Positions 1 to 12,200 of a stretch of 64,000 nucleotides of DNA are shown here, piece after piece. Below the pieces are notes generated by a model. The model worked only from the letters and a program-made list of their open reading frames with translations. It did not search any database and was not told where the DNA came from. The position numbers and the translations under genes were made by a program. The stretch spans positions 558,001-622,000 of the forward strand of contig CP012814.1 of NCBI GenBank assembly GCA_001936135.1, written 5' to 3'. Within the stretch, counting starts at the first letter, position 1. The number at the start of each line of letters is the position of its first letter. The DNA is from Saccharomycopsis fibuligera x Saccharomycopsis cf. fibuligera. Its lineage: Eukaryota; Ascomycota; Saccharomycetes; Ascoideales; Saccharomycopsidaceae.

Positions 1-130
1 GATCATAACCTTAGTTTTAAAACTTTGGTACCAAAGGTATTGTCAGGTCATTTTTTTGTTTCTTGCTTTTTGAAATACAATAGCTTGAACATTCATTCAC
101 TATAAAATTTGACTGTTACATCTTTGGAAG

Positions 131-291
131 AATAATCTTGAATCGCCCTGCGTCTTTTCGTTTTGAATACGATGCAACTGTTGAACGTTTTGTTCTTCAT
201 TAGATTCAAGTTGACTTTTCATTTTGAGTTGAGCCATGTCATGACATTTGTCAAGTTTACCTCATGGCTCATAGTATGAAAATCAACATCC
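131..291 (+). ncRNA. Candidate intronic H/ACA-like snoRNA
   Basis: Two perfect 8-bp stems stand in tandem inside the NOG2 intron. CTTGAATC (137-144) pairs with GATTCAAG (203-210), with an inner GCGTC/GATGC pairing. GAGCCATG (231-238) pairs with CATGGCTC (263-270), with an inner TGACA/TGTCA hairpin (242-253). An ACA at 286-288 lies three nucleotides before a plausible 3' end at 291. This two-hairpin plus ACA layout fits a box H/ACA guide RNA, and the S. cerevisiae NOG2 intron encodes snR191. Against it, I could not find a clean H box (ANANNA) between the hairpins, the spacing from the second pocket to this ACA is longer than usual, and I could not place the rRNA guide sequences. Confidence 0.4.
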
Positions 292-391
292 TCAAAACTT
301 TTTTTTTTTTCGCTCCTCTTTTGATACTCGGAACATTCTTCATATTAAAAGGGCCTCTCGATGAATAGGTTCTGTTATTTTAGATTTCTCT

Positions 392-398
392 TACTAAC
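392..398 (+). promoter_or_regulatory. Branch-point sequence of the NOG2 intron
   Basis: TACTAAC matches the yeast branch-point consensus exactly and lies 8 nt before the CAG acceptor at 406-408. Confidence 0.85.
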
Positions 399-408
399 AA
401 AGAAACAG

Positions 409-1116
409 GCTGCTTGGGTGAAACATCTTTCCAAAGATTATCCAACGCTAGCATTCCATGCTTCCATAAAAAACTCTTTTGGTAAAGGTTCTTTGATTCA
501 GTTGCTTAGACAATTCAAGAAGCTTAAATCTGACAAACCACAAATTTCTGTTGGTTTCATTGGTTATCCAAACGTTGGTAAATCCTCTGTCATTAATTGT
601 CTTAAATCTAAAAAAGTTGCCACTGTTGCCCCAATACCCGGTGAAACCAAAGTTTGGCAATATGTCTCTTTGCTTAAAACAATTTTCCTCATTGACTGTC
701 CTGGTGTGGTGCCCCCTTCAAAAACAGATACTGATGCTGACATTCTTTTCAAGGGTGCTGTACGAGTAGAGAATGTTTCTAATCCAGAAGAGTACATTGA
801 TGTAATATTAGAGAAAGTGAAGCCACAGTATTTGGAGAGAACTTACGGTATTAAAGGATGGACCGATTATGTTGACTTTCTTGAAATGATTGCTAATAAG
901 CAAGGTAAGTTGCTTAAAGGTGGTGAGGCCAATTTGCCAGGCGTTGCTAAACAGGTGATCAATGATTTCAATAGAGGTAAGATTCCTTGGTTTGTTCCTC
1001 CTCCTCAAGATGAGAGAAAGGCTGAACAAGAAGCAAAGAAAAAGGAAGTTAGGGAAGAAGAAGAAAAAAAAGAAGGTGAAGTTATTGCACAAGAAGATCT
1101 GGAAGCTAAACAATAA
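409..1116 (+). CDS. NOG2: Nucleolar GTP-binding protein 2 (NOG2/NUG2), last exon
   Basis: NOG2 is a circularly permuted GTPase that joins pre-60S ribosomal particles in the nucleolus and nucleus and is needed for 27S pre-rRNA processing and 60S export. The 235 residues visible start in frame at AAWVKHL right after a CAG acceptor. They contain the P-loop GYPNVGKSS (exon residues about 50-58), the following GETKVWQ segment, the switch DCPGVVPP, and the NOG2-specific tail with [12 protein letters not shown] and [11 protein letters not shown]. The exon ends in a Lys/Glu-rich tail typical of the family. The G4 motif (NKxD) is in the missing upstream exon, as expected for the permuted order. A first ATG at 361 lies inside the intron and should not be used. 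One in-frame CTG codon lies in the variable tail. Confidence 0.95.
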   Translation, partial: AAWVKHLSKDYPTLAFHASIKNSFGKGSLIQLLRQFKKLKSDKPQISVGFIGYPNVGKSSVINCLKSKKVATVAPIPGETKVWQYVSLLKTIFLIDCPGVVPPSKTDTDADILFKGAVRVENVSNPEEYIDVILEKVKPQYLERTYGIKGWTDYVDFLEMIANKQGKLLKGGEANLPGVAKQVINDFNRGKIPWFVPPPQDERKAEQEAKKKEVREEEEKKEGEVIAQEDLEAKQ

Positions 1117-1851
1117 TGATTGCATAATAAATAATGGCGAATATTCCTTTTGGTTTTGATTTATGATTTTTAATTTTTGATTTACGTTTACTTATTTCAT
1201 TTTTTGCTGCTCTTTTTTCTCTAATTGTATTATATTTTATTACGTTCAATTCATTTGGAAGTTGTTTTGATTTTAAGCAACAATTATGTACGAATTAGTG
1301 GTTACAGTAATGTCAACTATATGTAATTCATGTTGGGTATTATTTTGTGAAAAGATAATGTAGACCTAGTGACCAATGCCAAATTATTTTTACTTTTTTT
1401 ATTTACTTTCTTTTTTTTTTTTTTTAATTTCAGTTCCACAATAAACCCAATTTATACCTCTATTAAACCCAGACATACAACATTGAACTCAGTTGAGAAA
1501 CATTTGTACAATAACATTGACAAATGTCTATTCTTCAACTTTTCCATGTTTCTATGCTGCCATGGTAGTTTTGTCTTCAAAGAAACTTAAAAATTAAAGT
1601 ATAGAAACAGTAAAAGCTGACAAAGCTAGTATACAATTAAATGTTATACAATAAATAAAATCAATGTCCAGTACAAAACAAAGCCTAATAAAACAGAATG
1701 ACGAAAGAAAAAATTTCATCATGAAAAATTATCATCTATAGACATGCCCATAAACAAAACCCAAAATATCCAAAAATAAATAAAAACGATTAAAATAAAA
1801 TAATAAAAAGAGAAACGAAAGCAAAAAATGAAAAAGAAAGATAAAAGTTGA
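1117..1851. other. Convergent 3' intergenic region (735 nt)
   Basis: This stretch separates the 3' ends of NOG2 (plus) and the 1852-3672 gene (minus). It is AT-rich, with a T-run near 1410-1425 and many TATA/TTTTTAT-like words of the kind yeast uses for 3' end formation. I see no gene or structured RNA in it. Confidence 0.6.
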
Positions 1852-3672
1852 TTACAACTCACCATTTTGATGTTTTCTCAAGTATTCGTCAGACTGTGGG
1901 CTTTTTAGCCATTCACCAAGGCTCATACCTTCAACAATAATAGATGTAGAACAAGATGTTCTAGGGTGGTGAGCAAAAGTCGTAGGTTGATGAGCAAAAG
2001 CAACAGATTGATAAGCAGGTTTAGTGACAGAGGAAGCAGCCAAATTCTTTATTTTCTTTGAGGAGGATGCTGTATGGATAACATTCTTTCTGAAACGTGC
2101 GTTGTGTACGCCAGTAGCAGCAGGAAGGGGTTTTTTGGTTTTGGATTTGTTTTGAGCAATGTGGTATGCCAATCTTCTAACAAGAAGCTCAATGATTCTA
2201 CCACCAAACCCGAAATATGGCCAAAGCACACACTTCACTATGCTGTAAACTCTGAACTTAATACTTTCTGGCTTCTTAACCCAGGTCTCCATTTTTGGTT
2301 TTTTTCCCGATGGGGTTCTCTGCTGATTTCTAGGCACTCTATTACCGTTGATCATGACCCTTAAGCAATCAGCAACTTTCTCAATAATTTCTTCAATTTC
2401 AATAATAGTTTCTGCTGAAATGTTGAGAATATTAGCTAGACGCGGTCTGGAGACACAATCGTAAATGATTTTAGGTCCATCAGCCTTCGACTTTGATGGT
2501 TTATAAGTGTTGAACTCTTCATTAACCTTTTGCGCAATAGTAACACCATTGCCTAAATCTTGATGAAAGTTGAACCTTCCTTCAAACTTTGAAGCATTTC
2601 TGCTCATTTGCAAAGCGACAAACATAGCAAAATAATCATTTTCCTGGATGGCAAATTGTATTTCATTTGAATTATCATCATAATGACAGTACTTGGCACG
2701 AAGTTGCTCGAGAGACATAAAATTAAAGTATTTCACCAAGAATTCTTCTGGGTTAGTCTTAAAGCATAGCTCCAACTCATCGAAAGTGTCTTTGGAAAGT
2801 ATAGTAAAAGAAGAATCTTCAGCTGGAATTGTGCTCTCCAAATTGTTGATACAATCAACAGTATTGGTATAATCAGCAGTAATCGTGTTTTTTGTGCTAG
2901 CATATTCAGAAATATTAGTGCCACTAGATTTTACAGCAGCTGGTTGCTCTGGGAGAGACACCAAAGCAAAATTGGCAACTGCAGGGTTAACAATTGCAGA
3001 GTCACAAATGGCAAAAGCAAGATTAGCATCAAGATTGGCTTCGTTATAGGTATAGTTTTGAAGAGTCTCTTGTTGTACGGGAAGTGTATTTGCTTTGTCA
3101 AGAGAAGAGAGTAATGAATGTGATCTACTAGGAGATTGAAGACTCATGCCAGCAAAATTGAAAGCTAGAGTATTGCCTGAAGGAGAATTAGTAGTGCTTG
3201 GAGAAGTATTGCAAAGGAAATCAGTTGACTGGTAAGATAATTCTCGAAGTTTTTCTTCATTAAAAATGGGATGTGTGCGTTTTTCACTGTCATCAAATGT
3301 ATCATTAGATGAGGGATTAGGGTTCCCATTTCCCATAGAAGAAGTCCTAATATCCTCCCTTTGAAAACTCTCATTTTTCTTTACTTGAAAAAGATTAGTT
3401 TGCAGCCCTTCTTTTTTCCCTTGAAATTTAACCTCAGCAAGTTGTTTGAACCAGTCATCATCAATAAGGCTAAAATTAACACCTTTTTCATTACACTTTT
3501 CAGTCAATGCTGATTGTTGAGGCTCCTCAACAGCTTGAGAAGGAGGCGACTCATCTATATTGGTGTCTATAAAAGAAAAAGCATCAAGGGCTTCAAAAAA
3601 GTCTGCATCAGAAAAAGCAAGGTCAGCAGGGCCCCTAAGGTTAAATTTAGAAGGATCTGCATCGGTAAACAT
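1852..3672 (-). CDS. Unnamed regulator-like protein, possible diverged Medusa-type paralogue
   Basis: This 606-residue protein is not one I recognise by name. The N-terminal 300 residues are acidic, Ser/Asn/Thr-rich and probably disordered. Residues about 355-520 are more ordered. A Cys at about 403 is followed by an Ile-Ser-x-Glu-x-Ile helix near 417, a basic stretch, Trp-Val-Lys-Lys-Pro-Glu-Ser at about 462, and then Phe-Arg-Val. The order and spacing resemble the C-terminal domain of the gene at 19041-21038 (Cys, Ile-Thr-Ser-Val-Glu-Val-Ile, Trp-Ser-Lys-Lys-Pro-Ile-Ser, Phe-Arg-Ile). I infer a fast-evolving relative, probably nuclear. The tail is Lys/Ser-rich. There is no signal peptide or membrane span. 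The ATG at 3672 is the first in frame. It may be regulated through the 2.6-kb divergent promoter it shares with the 6248 gene. Confidence 0.8.
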   Translation of the reverse strand: MFTDADPSKFNLRGPADLAFSDADFFEALDAFSFIDTNIDESPPSQAVEEPQQSALTEKCNEKGVNFSLIDDDWFKQLAEVKFQGKKEGLQTNLFQVKKNESFQREDIRTSSMGNGNPNPSSNDTFDDSEKRTHPIFNEEKLRELSYQSTDFLCNTSPSTTNSPSGNTLAFNFAGMSLQSPSRSHSLLSSLDKANTLPVQQETLQNYTYNEANLDANLAFAICDSAIVNPAVANFALVSLPEQPAAVKSSGTNISEYASTKNTITADYTNTVDCINNLESTIPAEDSSFTILSKDTFDELELCFKTNPEEFLVKYFNFMSLEQLRAKYCHYDDNSNEIQFAIQENDYFAMFVALQMSRNASKFEGRFNFHQDLGNGVTIAQKVNEEFNTYKPSKSKADGPKIIYDCVSRPRLANILNISAETIIEIEEIIEKVADCLRVMINGNRVPRNQQRTPSGKKPKMETWVKKPESIKFRVYSIVKCVLWPYFGFGGRIIELLVRRLAYHIAQNKSKTKKPLPAATGVHNARFRKNVIHTASSSKKIKNLAASSVTKPAYQSVAFAHQPTTFAHHPRTSCSTSIIVEGMSLGEWLKSPQSDEYLRKHQNGEL

Positions 3673-5290
3673 GGTGGACAGTGTAGCGATAAGTTTCGAG
3701 CAAAGTCTGCAGTAAGCAAATTATCTGGGGTTCAAGATAGAAATAACAGGTATATCTAAGCCAGAGTAGGTGATGTGTTTGAAGGATTGCGGAAGAAAGT
3801 AGAACATATTTCTTTTCTTTGGGAAATCAAGGTGTTTATAAAGCGAATTTTAAAGGAAGATATCAAGTTTGCGAGATTTAGAATTTGGTTCTCTCATCAA
3901 AATTAACTACAAAATTGCTTCTAGATTTACTCCAAAAATTGAAGTATCTGAAAGCATGCAAAGGAAGGATAATTTAAAGACTTGCATTCTTTTTTTAGCA
4001 GTTTAAAAGAACAATATGTCCTCAAGATACTTTATAGACCAATTGAAGATTGAAATACATCGGGATGCATAAGATAATAGGACACAAACCCATATTAATA
4101 TTTGGAAACCGAAGGAAAAGACGCGAAAACCTCACACACTGTTATATGTATGTACTATAAGTTTTGTAATTTTTTATTTTGCATTTAGTTACCCTCAAAA
4201 AGAAATATGTTTCTACAGAAGTGGAAGGAATTGTGGTTTTGTGTAATACTGATTGGAAATTTTCAGGCATGTTGAAAACCCCATGCGCGTTGACGCAGGG
4301 AAAACCGTTTTGAGCGCAGAGTGCAGGAACTACAAATCTCTGCAGCGTTGACACATCAGACAAACAAAAGTTCTCAGAGAAAGTTATATGGATACGCTAA
4401 AGAATTAATTTATTTAAGCTCCTTCTCTGTCATTTTTTGAGATTTTGTTTCATACGAGACTCGACACTTTGGTTTACCATAGCTCAAAAGGTTTATGTTT
4501 GTGTAACATAATATTGGACTATGCAACTTGGTCACTGAAATCGTTTATTTTACTGATTTATTTATAGAAGCCCGCTTATTTCAAAGAAAAAACTATGCTG
4601 AAGTGTAAATAAATGCAAGGAAAACTTAATATCCTATACATCGATACTAAACTAATAGGGTAGTCTGCCATTTATAGCATTTTCTCAATCTTGCGCCATT
4701 TTCGTGTGCTTTGAAGGAAATTATACATATGTACAGTGAGAACCCTGTATCTTTACGTTACACAAACAGAAAGTACGGGTGATATGAATATATTCAACAC
4801 TTCTGCACCTATACACACTGATAGAATTAATGGAAGCATATACTGATATAAAGGCTAAGGACTCTTGTTGATAGTTGCGTTACGACAAAACTGTATGCCA
4901 GGAATTAGCGCAATTGGTTCAGTAAAAATCATCTTCGGGAAATCGTCTTCTGCGAAGCTCAGAAACTCATGTAAGTATTACACATTGGTCAAATGGAAAT
5001 ATATTTTCATGTTTAAGTGTCCGACTTCTTATACAGACTTTGGTTTCTTAATAGGTACAAGTTTTCATCATAAGTTACATAATGTCAATATATAACTGGT
5101 CTAACATGTAAAGTATAATACTTGACAACAATCATATCTAAAGGAGGAACACAGCTGTCAGAAATAGATCTTATCCTTGGTAGGCCCATTTGCTGCCACA
5201 CTCTCTTTCCCAGCAAAACCAGAACATATGATCTCCAAAAAAATTTTATTAATTCAGCAAGATCAATGTGTTTCATAGCTAATTACATCA

Positions 5291-5322
5291 GTGTAGTAGT
5301 GCCACAGTGTAGTAGTGCCACA
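5291..5322 (+). repeat. 16-bp direct tandem repeat
   Basis: GTGTAGTAGTGCCACA occurs twice in a row, exactly, followed by a partial third start (GTGTA). It is in non-coding DNA and could be a replication-slippage product or a duplicated protein-binding site. Confidence 0.85.
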
Positions 5323-6028
5323 GTGTATTTTACGCAATCATAGCTGCTTGTAACAGCAAGCTATTCGCACCGGTTTATGCGAGAAGTACTGCTTTCATCG
5401 AAGGGTTTGGACAGTGTACCAGCTATAGTTGACATTACTCACAACATTAGTACACATTAACATTCCTACATGGCACATAACCACCGTTAGTGCTTACTTC
5501 AATTTAAAAAACTTATGGTTGCGGCTGCTTATACTATTCCGATCAGTTTCCGGGAGTTCCATTATGGCTAAATTTATTAATAGTAAAATATAAGTGCCAG
5601 TGCTTTGGTTTGGGGAACTCGCCCGTCGTTTTGGTACCACGCAACTTGAAAACTCAATTCGTTTACCAGCAACCGTTGCAGCTCGTTGCCTGCGAACACC
5701 ATCATAAATAGCTAGCCATAGTGCAAAGCGAAATCCGGATGATGCAATACAGAGCTTTGAGTGCATGATTATCCAATTGTTGTGGGATTGTTGGCCGCTA
5801 AACATTGGTGCAAATGACATCAATGTGGCGGTGAAAGGACAGCCGGGGGATGACAGCAAAGTTCGCTTTGCACCGTGAAATTTGCAAAACCTTAAACTGC
5901 AAAGGAGAGAGCAACATAGCGAGCAACCACCTCAAAGCAATGCAATGGAGGTCTTGGATCACCTTACACCTGCCCTAGTGTATGCCTTGCTCAGCTGCCA
6001 CCATGATTGCTGCTGTTATCAAATAACA

Positions 6029-6035
6029 TATATAT
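6029..6035 (+). promoter_or_regulatory. TATA-like element upstream of the giant gene
   Basis: An alternating TATATAT lies about 213 nt before the ATG at 6248, with a C-run containing CCCCT about 20 nt downstream. The position suits a yeast core promoter. CCCCT matches the stress-response element core (known), but its use here is inference. Confidence 0.4.
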
Positions 6036-6247
6036 CCTGCTCTGAATCCCCCCCTTCTTGAATCTCATTTCAGTTACAGTAATTTTTGCTATTTCAGTAC
6101 AATTTTTTTATTCATAAAAGGTTCTAAAAGTTGTTAAATTATTCGTTAGCAAAACCTTTCTCAATTTTTATTACATCTCAACAAACCACACTAGACAGAC
6201 TATTTTTTAATTTATAACACACACACACACACATACACAAACACACA

Positions 6248-9200
6248 ATGGGTTTACTTCACAGACATAAGAAATCAAAGGACCAAGTTGTCAAGGAACA
6301 TAACTCTCCTCCAGGTTACACTGTTCTCGATGATGACAAGAACCAAAAATCCTCCAAACAATCAAAGAACTCAAAGACCCAACAGCAGCCTTCTAAGGCC
6401 TCCGGAGCCGGCACGGGAGCCGGCACTGGTGCTGGAGCCGCTGGCGTTGCTCCAAATACATCTTCCGCAAAGCAGCAACCTTCCTCCTCCGCAAACAATA
6501 CTGCTGTCGGATCTTCTGCCAACAACAACACTACTGGCGCCGCTAGCTCTGAATATGGTTCCCAAAATGCTCAACCAAACATTTCCTCCAACAGAGATCC
6601 TACCTCTACAACTAAATCAGGCCCAGTTTACGGTTCTTCCGGTAAGGGTGCACCAACTTCCTCCTCCAATGCACCAACTTCTAGTGAACCAACCTCTTCC
6701 TCCAACTACGGGCCATCTTCCTCCTCCAACCCTCCAACTGCTGCCACAACTAGTGCTACTCGTTCCTCCAGAGGTAGCCAAACAATTCCTGGTACTTCTG
6801 CTGATCTTGGTAGAGGACCTGCTGCAGGGGGTGGCCATTATGCTGCTCATAATCAAGCCTATGATCCAACATCCAGAGCAACAGATCCTTCTGGCGCTGG
6901 ATTTGGAAAATCTACTACTCAAAGTGGTAACGCTGGCTACGGAAGTGGTGCTTCTAACAGCAACAATGCTGGCTCTTCTACTTCTGGCTCTAACTCTCAG
7001 AACACTAAGTCCTCCTCCAACAAGGGTTCTGGTATTGGAGCAGCTGTAGCCGGTGTTGCTGGCGCAGTAGGCTTAGGTAAAGGCTCTAAAAGCCAGCAAT
7101 CTGAACAGCAAGGACAGCAATATGGTTCCTCCAACCCAAACCCTGTCACTAATGCTGAAAACAGTCAAGCGGCTAACAAGAATTTCCAAAACCAATCTGG
7201 TAGCAACTATCAAAACCAAGCTACCAATTCTCCTAGTCACAAAACAGGATACGCTAATACTCCTACTCAAAAACTCAATGATCCTTCTGGTGCTCATACG
7301 AACGCCGCTAAATCTGGAGCAGGATCCGCAGCAGGAGCGGGAGCAGGAGCAGGATACGGTAATACTCCTGCTCATCAAATCAATGATAGCTCTGGCTCTC
7401 ACAAAAATGTTACTGATAACAATTATGGTGCTTCTTCTGGAACTGGTCGTGACACTTCTTCCTCAGGAGCAGGACATGAATCTGGAACTGGTCATTCAGG
7501 CCACGGGGCCGGCGCTGGCTTAGGTGGCGCAGCTCTTGGTGCTGGTGCTGGTGCTGGTGTCGGTGCTTCTCATGGAGGATCTTCTGGAACCCACGAAACA
7601 CCAGGACAACGTGGAACTAGCACTGTTGCTGGTGGTACTGGCGAGTATGGCTCTGGATCTGGTCCTCGCTCTGGCACTCATCAAACCGGTGTTGATGATG
7701 AGTATCAATACGGTTCTCAGAATTCGGGTACTGCTGGTGGTGGCGCTTACTCTTCTGACCAATATCCAAAGCATGTCCCATCTCAAGGTAGAGATGCTAC
7801 TACTGCCAGACATGGCCAAAACATTAGTGGTGCTGGAACTCAATCTTATCCAGACGCTTATGACGCCACAGGACAGCAAACTGAAAACAGAGTTCCTGAT
7901 ACCCACAACTCTGCCGACAAGTCAACTCCTGCCGTTGCTGGTTCTGCCATCTTGACTGGAGTGGCTGGCGCAGCTGGTGCGTTATACGGCAAAGCTGTTG
8001 GTGCCTTTGGTAATGAAGGTGAAGAAGGCAGCAGACAATATGATTCTACTGTTCCTGAAACTGGGTCTGGCAATTATGGCCATAGCAGTGGTGCTTATGG
8101 TCACAGTGGTGCTTACAATACTGCTGATAATGAAGGTATCTCAGGCACTTCCCACAAGAGCAACTTGGGAACTACTGGTTCTGGTTACCAAAACGATCCA
8201 TTAGAAAACCGCAACAAGTATGCTGACAATGTTCCTCACAGTAAACACATTGCCGGTTCTGATGTTGCTGCTACTGGTGTTGGTTCTGGTGCTGGTACTG
8301 GTTATGGCCACAACAAGGGTGCTTCTTCTGGCACTGGTGATCATATTGTTCAAAACGAACGTGGTACCGAGTACAAGACAGGTAATTCTAGAAATACTGG
8401 TGGTGCTGGCGGTTATGGTAACCAAAATGATTACTCTTCTGGTAGCGATCCATATGGTAACCAACAAGAATCGCAAAGCGGCGGCGGTGTTAGCAAGAAG
8501 GCTGCTGCTGGGGCTGGATTAGCTGCTGCTGCTGGTACTGTTGCTGCCGGTGCTGCTCATGGCAAAAATCCAAAGCAAACTGCTAAGGACACCAAGGATG
8601 CTGGTACTCAAGCTTACAAGGGACACCAAGAATCTGGTGGTGCTGTCTCTGGCGATCAATATGCTCGTGAACCAGAAGCTGGTGCTGGCTCTTCAGGACC
8701 AAAGAATGCTTATGCTGCTGGATTAGCCGGTGCTGCTGGCACTATTGCTACCGGTGCTGCCCAAGGTAAGAATCCAAAGGCTGTTGCCAAAGAAGGTAAA
8801 GATGCTGGCACTCAAGCTTACAAGGGCCATAAAGCTAAGGAACAGGCCTCTTCTGGCAGTAATCAATATGCCTCTGCTGGTCAGAGAGGTACTAACGGTT
8901 CCGGTTCTGGCCCTCGTCATGATGCTACTAACTCAAGAAACGCTGGTCATGGTGTCGCTGGCATTGGCACTGGATCTCAATACGGTTCTGGACATGATGA
9001 CCAGTATGGTTCTTCTAACCATGGCAACCAATACGGCTCTGCTGGCCACGATGACCAATATGGTTCATCTGCCCAAAGAAGTACTGCTGGTACTGGTGTC
9101 GGCGCTGGTGCTGCTGGTTATGGTTCTCAACCTTCTGGTAGAGGCGTTGGATATGCTGACCCAACGTCTAAAGCCGATGCAGGCAGATCTGGTGCTGGTA

Positions 9201-12200
9201 GTACTGGTTATGGCTCCCAAGGTAATCAATATGATTCTACTGGTTCAAGAGGAACTTCTGGTACCGGTGGTGCTGGTAGTTATGGTAACCAAAGAGATTA
9301 TCCATCCAGTGGCTCTAGTGATCCATATGGTAACCAAAAACAATCTGGTGGTAACAATGTTAGCAAAAAAGGTGCTGCCGGTGCTGGTGTTGCCGCGGCT
9401 GCTGGTACTGTTGCTGCCGGTGCTGCTCATGGCAAAAATCCAAAGCAAACTGCTAAGGACACCAAGGATGCTGGTACTCAAGCTTACAAGGGACACCAAG
9501 AATCTGGTGGTGCTGTCTCTGGCGATCAATATGCTCGTGAACCAGAAGCTGGTGCTGGCTCTTCAGGACCAAAGAATGCTTATGGTGCCGGAGTAGCTGC
9601 CGCTGCTGGCACTGTTGCTACTGGTGCTGCCCAAGGTAAGAATCCAAAGGCTGTTGCCAAAGAAAGCAAAAATGCAGGCCAGGGTGCCTACAAGGGCCAC
9701 AAATCTAAAGAAGAAGCTTCATCTGCTGCTACTAACAGTAACTCTAAGAATAGTTCCACTGGTCCTGGTAGCACAAGTGGTGCAGGTGGTACTCGTGGTG
9801 CTAATGTTGCTGGTGGTGCTACTACTGGCCGCCGTGACCTTGACGAAACCAAGAATCACCACAACAACATTCTTAACAAGAAAAATGTTGATTCTGATGA
9901 GTATGCAAAGACTGATGTTCCTGGTGCTGGTGTCACTGGTGGTGGTTATGCTGGTACTACTGGTACTGGTTATGTTAGAGAAGCTCACAACCCATCAAAG
10001 GAACATTATTATGACATTGAAGATAACGAAGTCAATGATAGACACGGACATCACAAGTTAGGCCATGATTCTGATGGTTACGATCAACAAGGTTCTAACC
10101 AAGGTTACGGCCAAAGATCTAATAAAGGCTCTAACCAAGGATATCAACATGGTTCTGGTGGCCATTCTGGTGCAGGTGCCGCTACTGGTGCAGGTGTTGC
10201 TGGCGTTGGTCTTGGTTCTGCTGCTGCTGGCCATCATGGCAACAAGGGTCAAAACTCTGACGCAACAGGAGCTGGATACTCTGGGAAGAGTTACGGTAAC
10301 CAACCATCCGATCCTACTACTGTCGAAGGCTATGGTAGAAATGTGGATTTTGGTGAGCATGGTGTTGCTGACCCACAAAGTTTTGCTAGTGGTGGTGGTG
10401 CTGGGTATGGTTCCCAAGGTAATCAATACGATTCTAGAGGAACTTCTGGTGCTGGCGGTTATGGTAACCAAAATGATTACTCTTCTGGTAGCGATCCATA
10501 TGGTAACCAACAAGAATCGCAAAGCGGCGGCGGTGTTAGCAAGAAGGCTGCTGCTGGGGCTGGATTAGCTGCTGCTGCTGGTACTGTTGCTGCCGGTGCT
10601 GCTCATGGCAAAAATCCAAAGCAAACTGCTAAGGACACCAAGGATGCTGGTACTCAAGCTTACAAGGGACACCAAGAATCTGGTGGTGCTGTCTCTGGCG
10701 ATCAATATGCTCGTGAACCAGAAGCTGGTGCTGGCTCTTCAGGACCAAAGAATGCTTATGCTGCTGGATTAGCCGGTGCTGCTGGCACTATTGCTACCGG
10801 TGCTGCCCAAGGTAAGAATCCAAAGGCTGTTGCCAAAGAAGGTAAAGATGCTGGCACTCAAGCTTACAAGGGCCACAAAGCTAAGGAACAAGGCTCCACT
10901 GGCGCTGGAATCGATTCAAACTCTGCTCAGCGCAGTAATGATCAGACCTCCAGAATTTATGATAGCACTGGCCATCCAAAGACAACTGCTGCAGCTGGTG
11001 CTGCTAGTGGAACTGGTGCTTCAGGTGCGGTTCTAGGTCATGGTACTGGTCGCGAAGACCAATATGGTAACCAAGGCACTAGAAACACTGGCTTAGATGA
11101 CGAAAGCTATGGCAAAGGTCGTGGCAATACCGACTATGCTGATTATTCTGGTGCCGGTTCTAGTGGCAGACATGCTTCTGCTGCTTCTGGCGGCACTAAA
11201 GGCAGTGTTGCAGATGCTGATGCTTCCAACTATGGTTTGACTAACCACAAGGGAACTGCTTATTCTTCCCAAAACCGTGTTCCACCAAATGTTGCTAGAG
11301 ACCAAACTGTTACTGATGCTAGTGGCTACAACAACCCAGCTCAAAATTATGGTCCAAATGACGGTGTTAGTCCTGGTGTTAATCGTACAACTGGTGCTGA
11401 CTCTAGTCACAACAGAACTGCTGTTGGTGCCGCCGGACTTGGTGCTGCTGGTGCCGGCGCTGGTGCTGCATATGGTCATCATCATCAAGGTACAACCGGT
11501 GGTGCAGGCACTGGTGCTAATGAACCTGGTCTTAGAAAGAAAGCCTCTTCTTCCTCATCATCATCTTCCTCTGCTTCATCTTCTGAGTATTCTCAGGACA
11601 GACAGCACACTGGTAGAGGAACTGCTGGTACTGCTGCTGCTGGTGGGGTAGGCGGCGCTGCTGTTGGTGCAGGTGCCGGCTCTGCTGGTAACAAAAAATC
11701 TTCTAAAGGTAGAAAGAAGTCTGATTTCAAGCTCTTCAGAGTCTTCAGAGATTCAAAGGAAGGCTTGGATGACTCCAAGACTAAGAAGAACCAAGAACAG
11801 AAATTAAGTCAACAATCTGGTTATGGTACAACTGGTGCTGCTGGTGGTTCTGGAAAGCCAGGCTATAATGATTATGCCGATTCTTCCCAAAATCCATACG
11901 GTGGTGGTCAACAAGCTACTACTGGACAAGGCCACGGTGTTGGCACAGGCGCAGCTGTTGGTGGATTAGGTGCCGGAGCTGCCGGAGCTGGCCTTGCTTC
12001 TGGTCATCATGGCACATCTGGTACTAGAGGTACTGAACAATTTGCTAGAGATGAAGGTACTACTTCTGGTACTAGAGGTGTTGGTGCTGGTGGTACTAGT
12101 GGTACTAGTGCCAATACTACTGATAAATACGGCAACCACACTCACACCAAGGATGTTAGCTCTGATCCTTACGCCGCTGGTGAAGAAGATAAACAACAAG

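Larger units (their letters stand above)
1..408 (+). other. NOG2: 3' part of the NOG2 intron
   Basis: No open frame resembling NOG2 exon 1 occurs here, and the conserved NOG2 sequence starts abruptly at 409. Just before it sit a perfect yeast branch-point TACTAAC at 392-398 and a CAG acceptor at 406-408. The 8-nt gap between them is very short. The 5' splice site must lie left of the window, so the intron is longer than 408 nt, which is long for a yeast intron. It carries paired hairpins (see the snoRNA candidate). In S. cerevisiae the NOG2 intron hosts the H/ACA snoRNA snR191 (known). Confidence 0.85.
3673..6247. promoter_or_regulatory. Long divergent promoter region (2.57 kb)
   Basis: This gap lies between the starts of the 1852-3672 gene (minus) and the giant gene at 6248 (plus). 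It holds a 16-bp tandem duplication at 5291-5322, a TATA-like ATATATAT at 6028-6035 and a CCCCT stress-element-like word at 6051-6055, both about 200 nt before the plus-strand ATG, and a (CA)n tract running into the 6248 start. No convincing gene was found. The longest open frame (5494-5859, minus) has no recognisable features. Confidence 0.6.

Noticed and set aside
4905-4980. tRNA-like A-box (TAGCGCAATTGG followed by TTCAG) near the 3.7-6.2 kb gap
   Set aside because: No T-arm/B-box (GGTTCRANNCC) follows at the right distance and no acceptor stem pairs, so it is probably chance.
5494-5859. 121-codon open frame on the minus strand in the divergent promoter
   Set aside because: No domain, no ATG-proximal context and mixed hydrophobic/Cys composition; it lies within a likely regulatory region.
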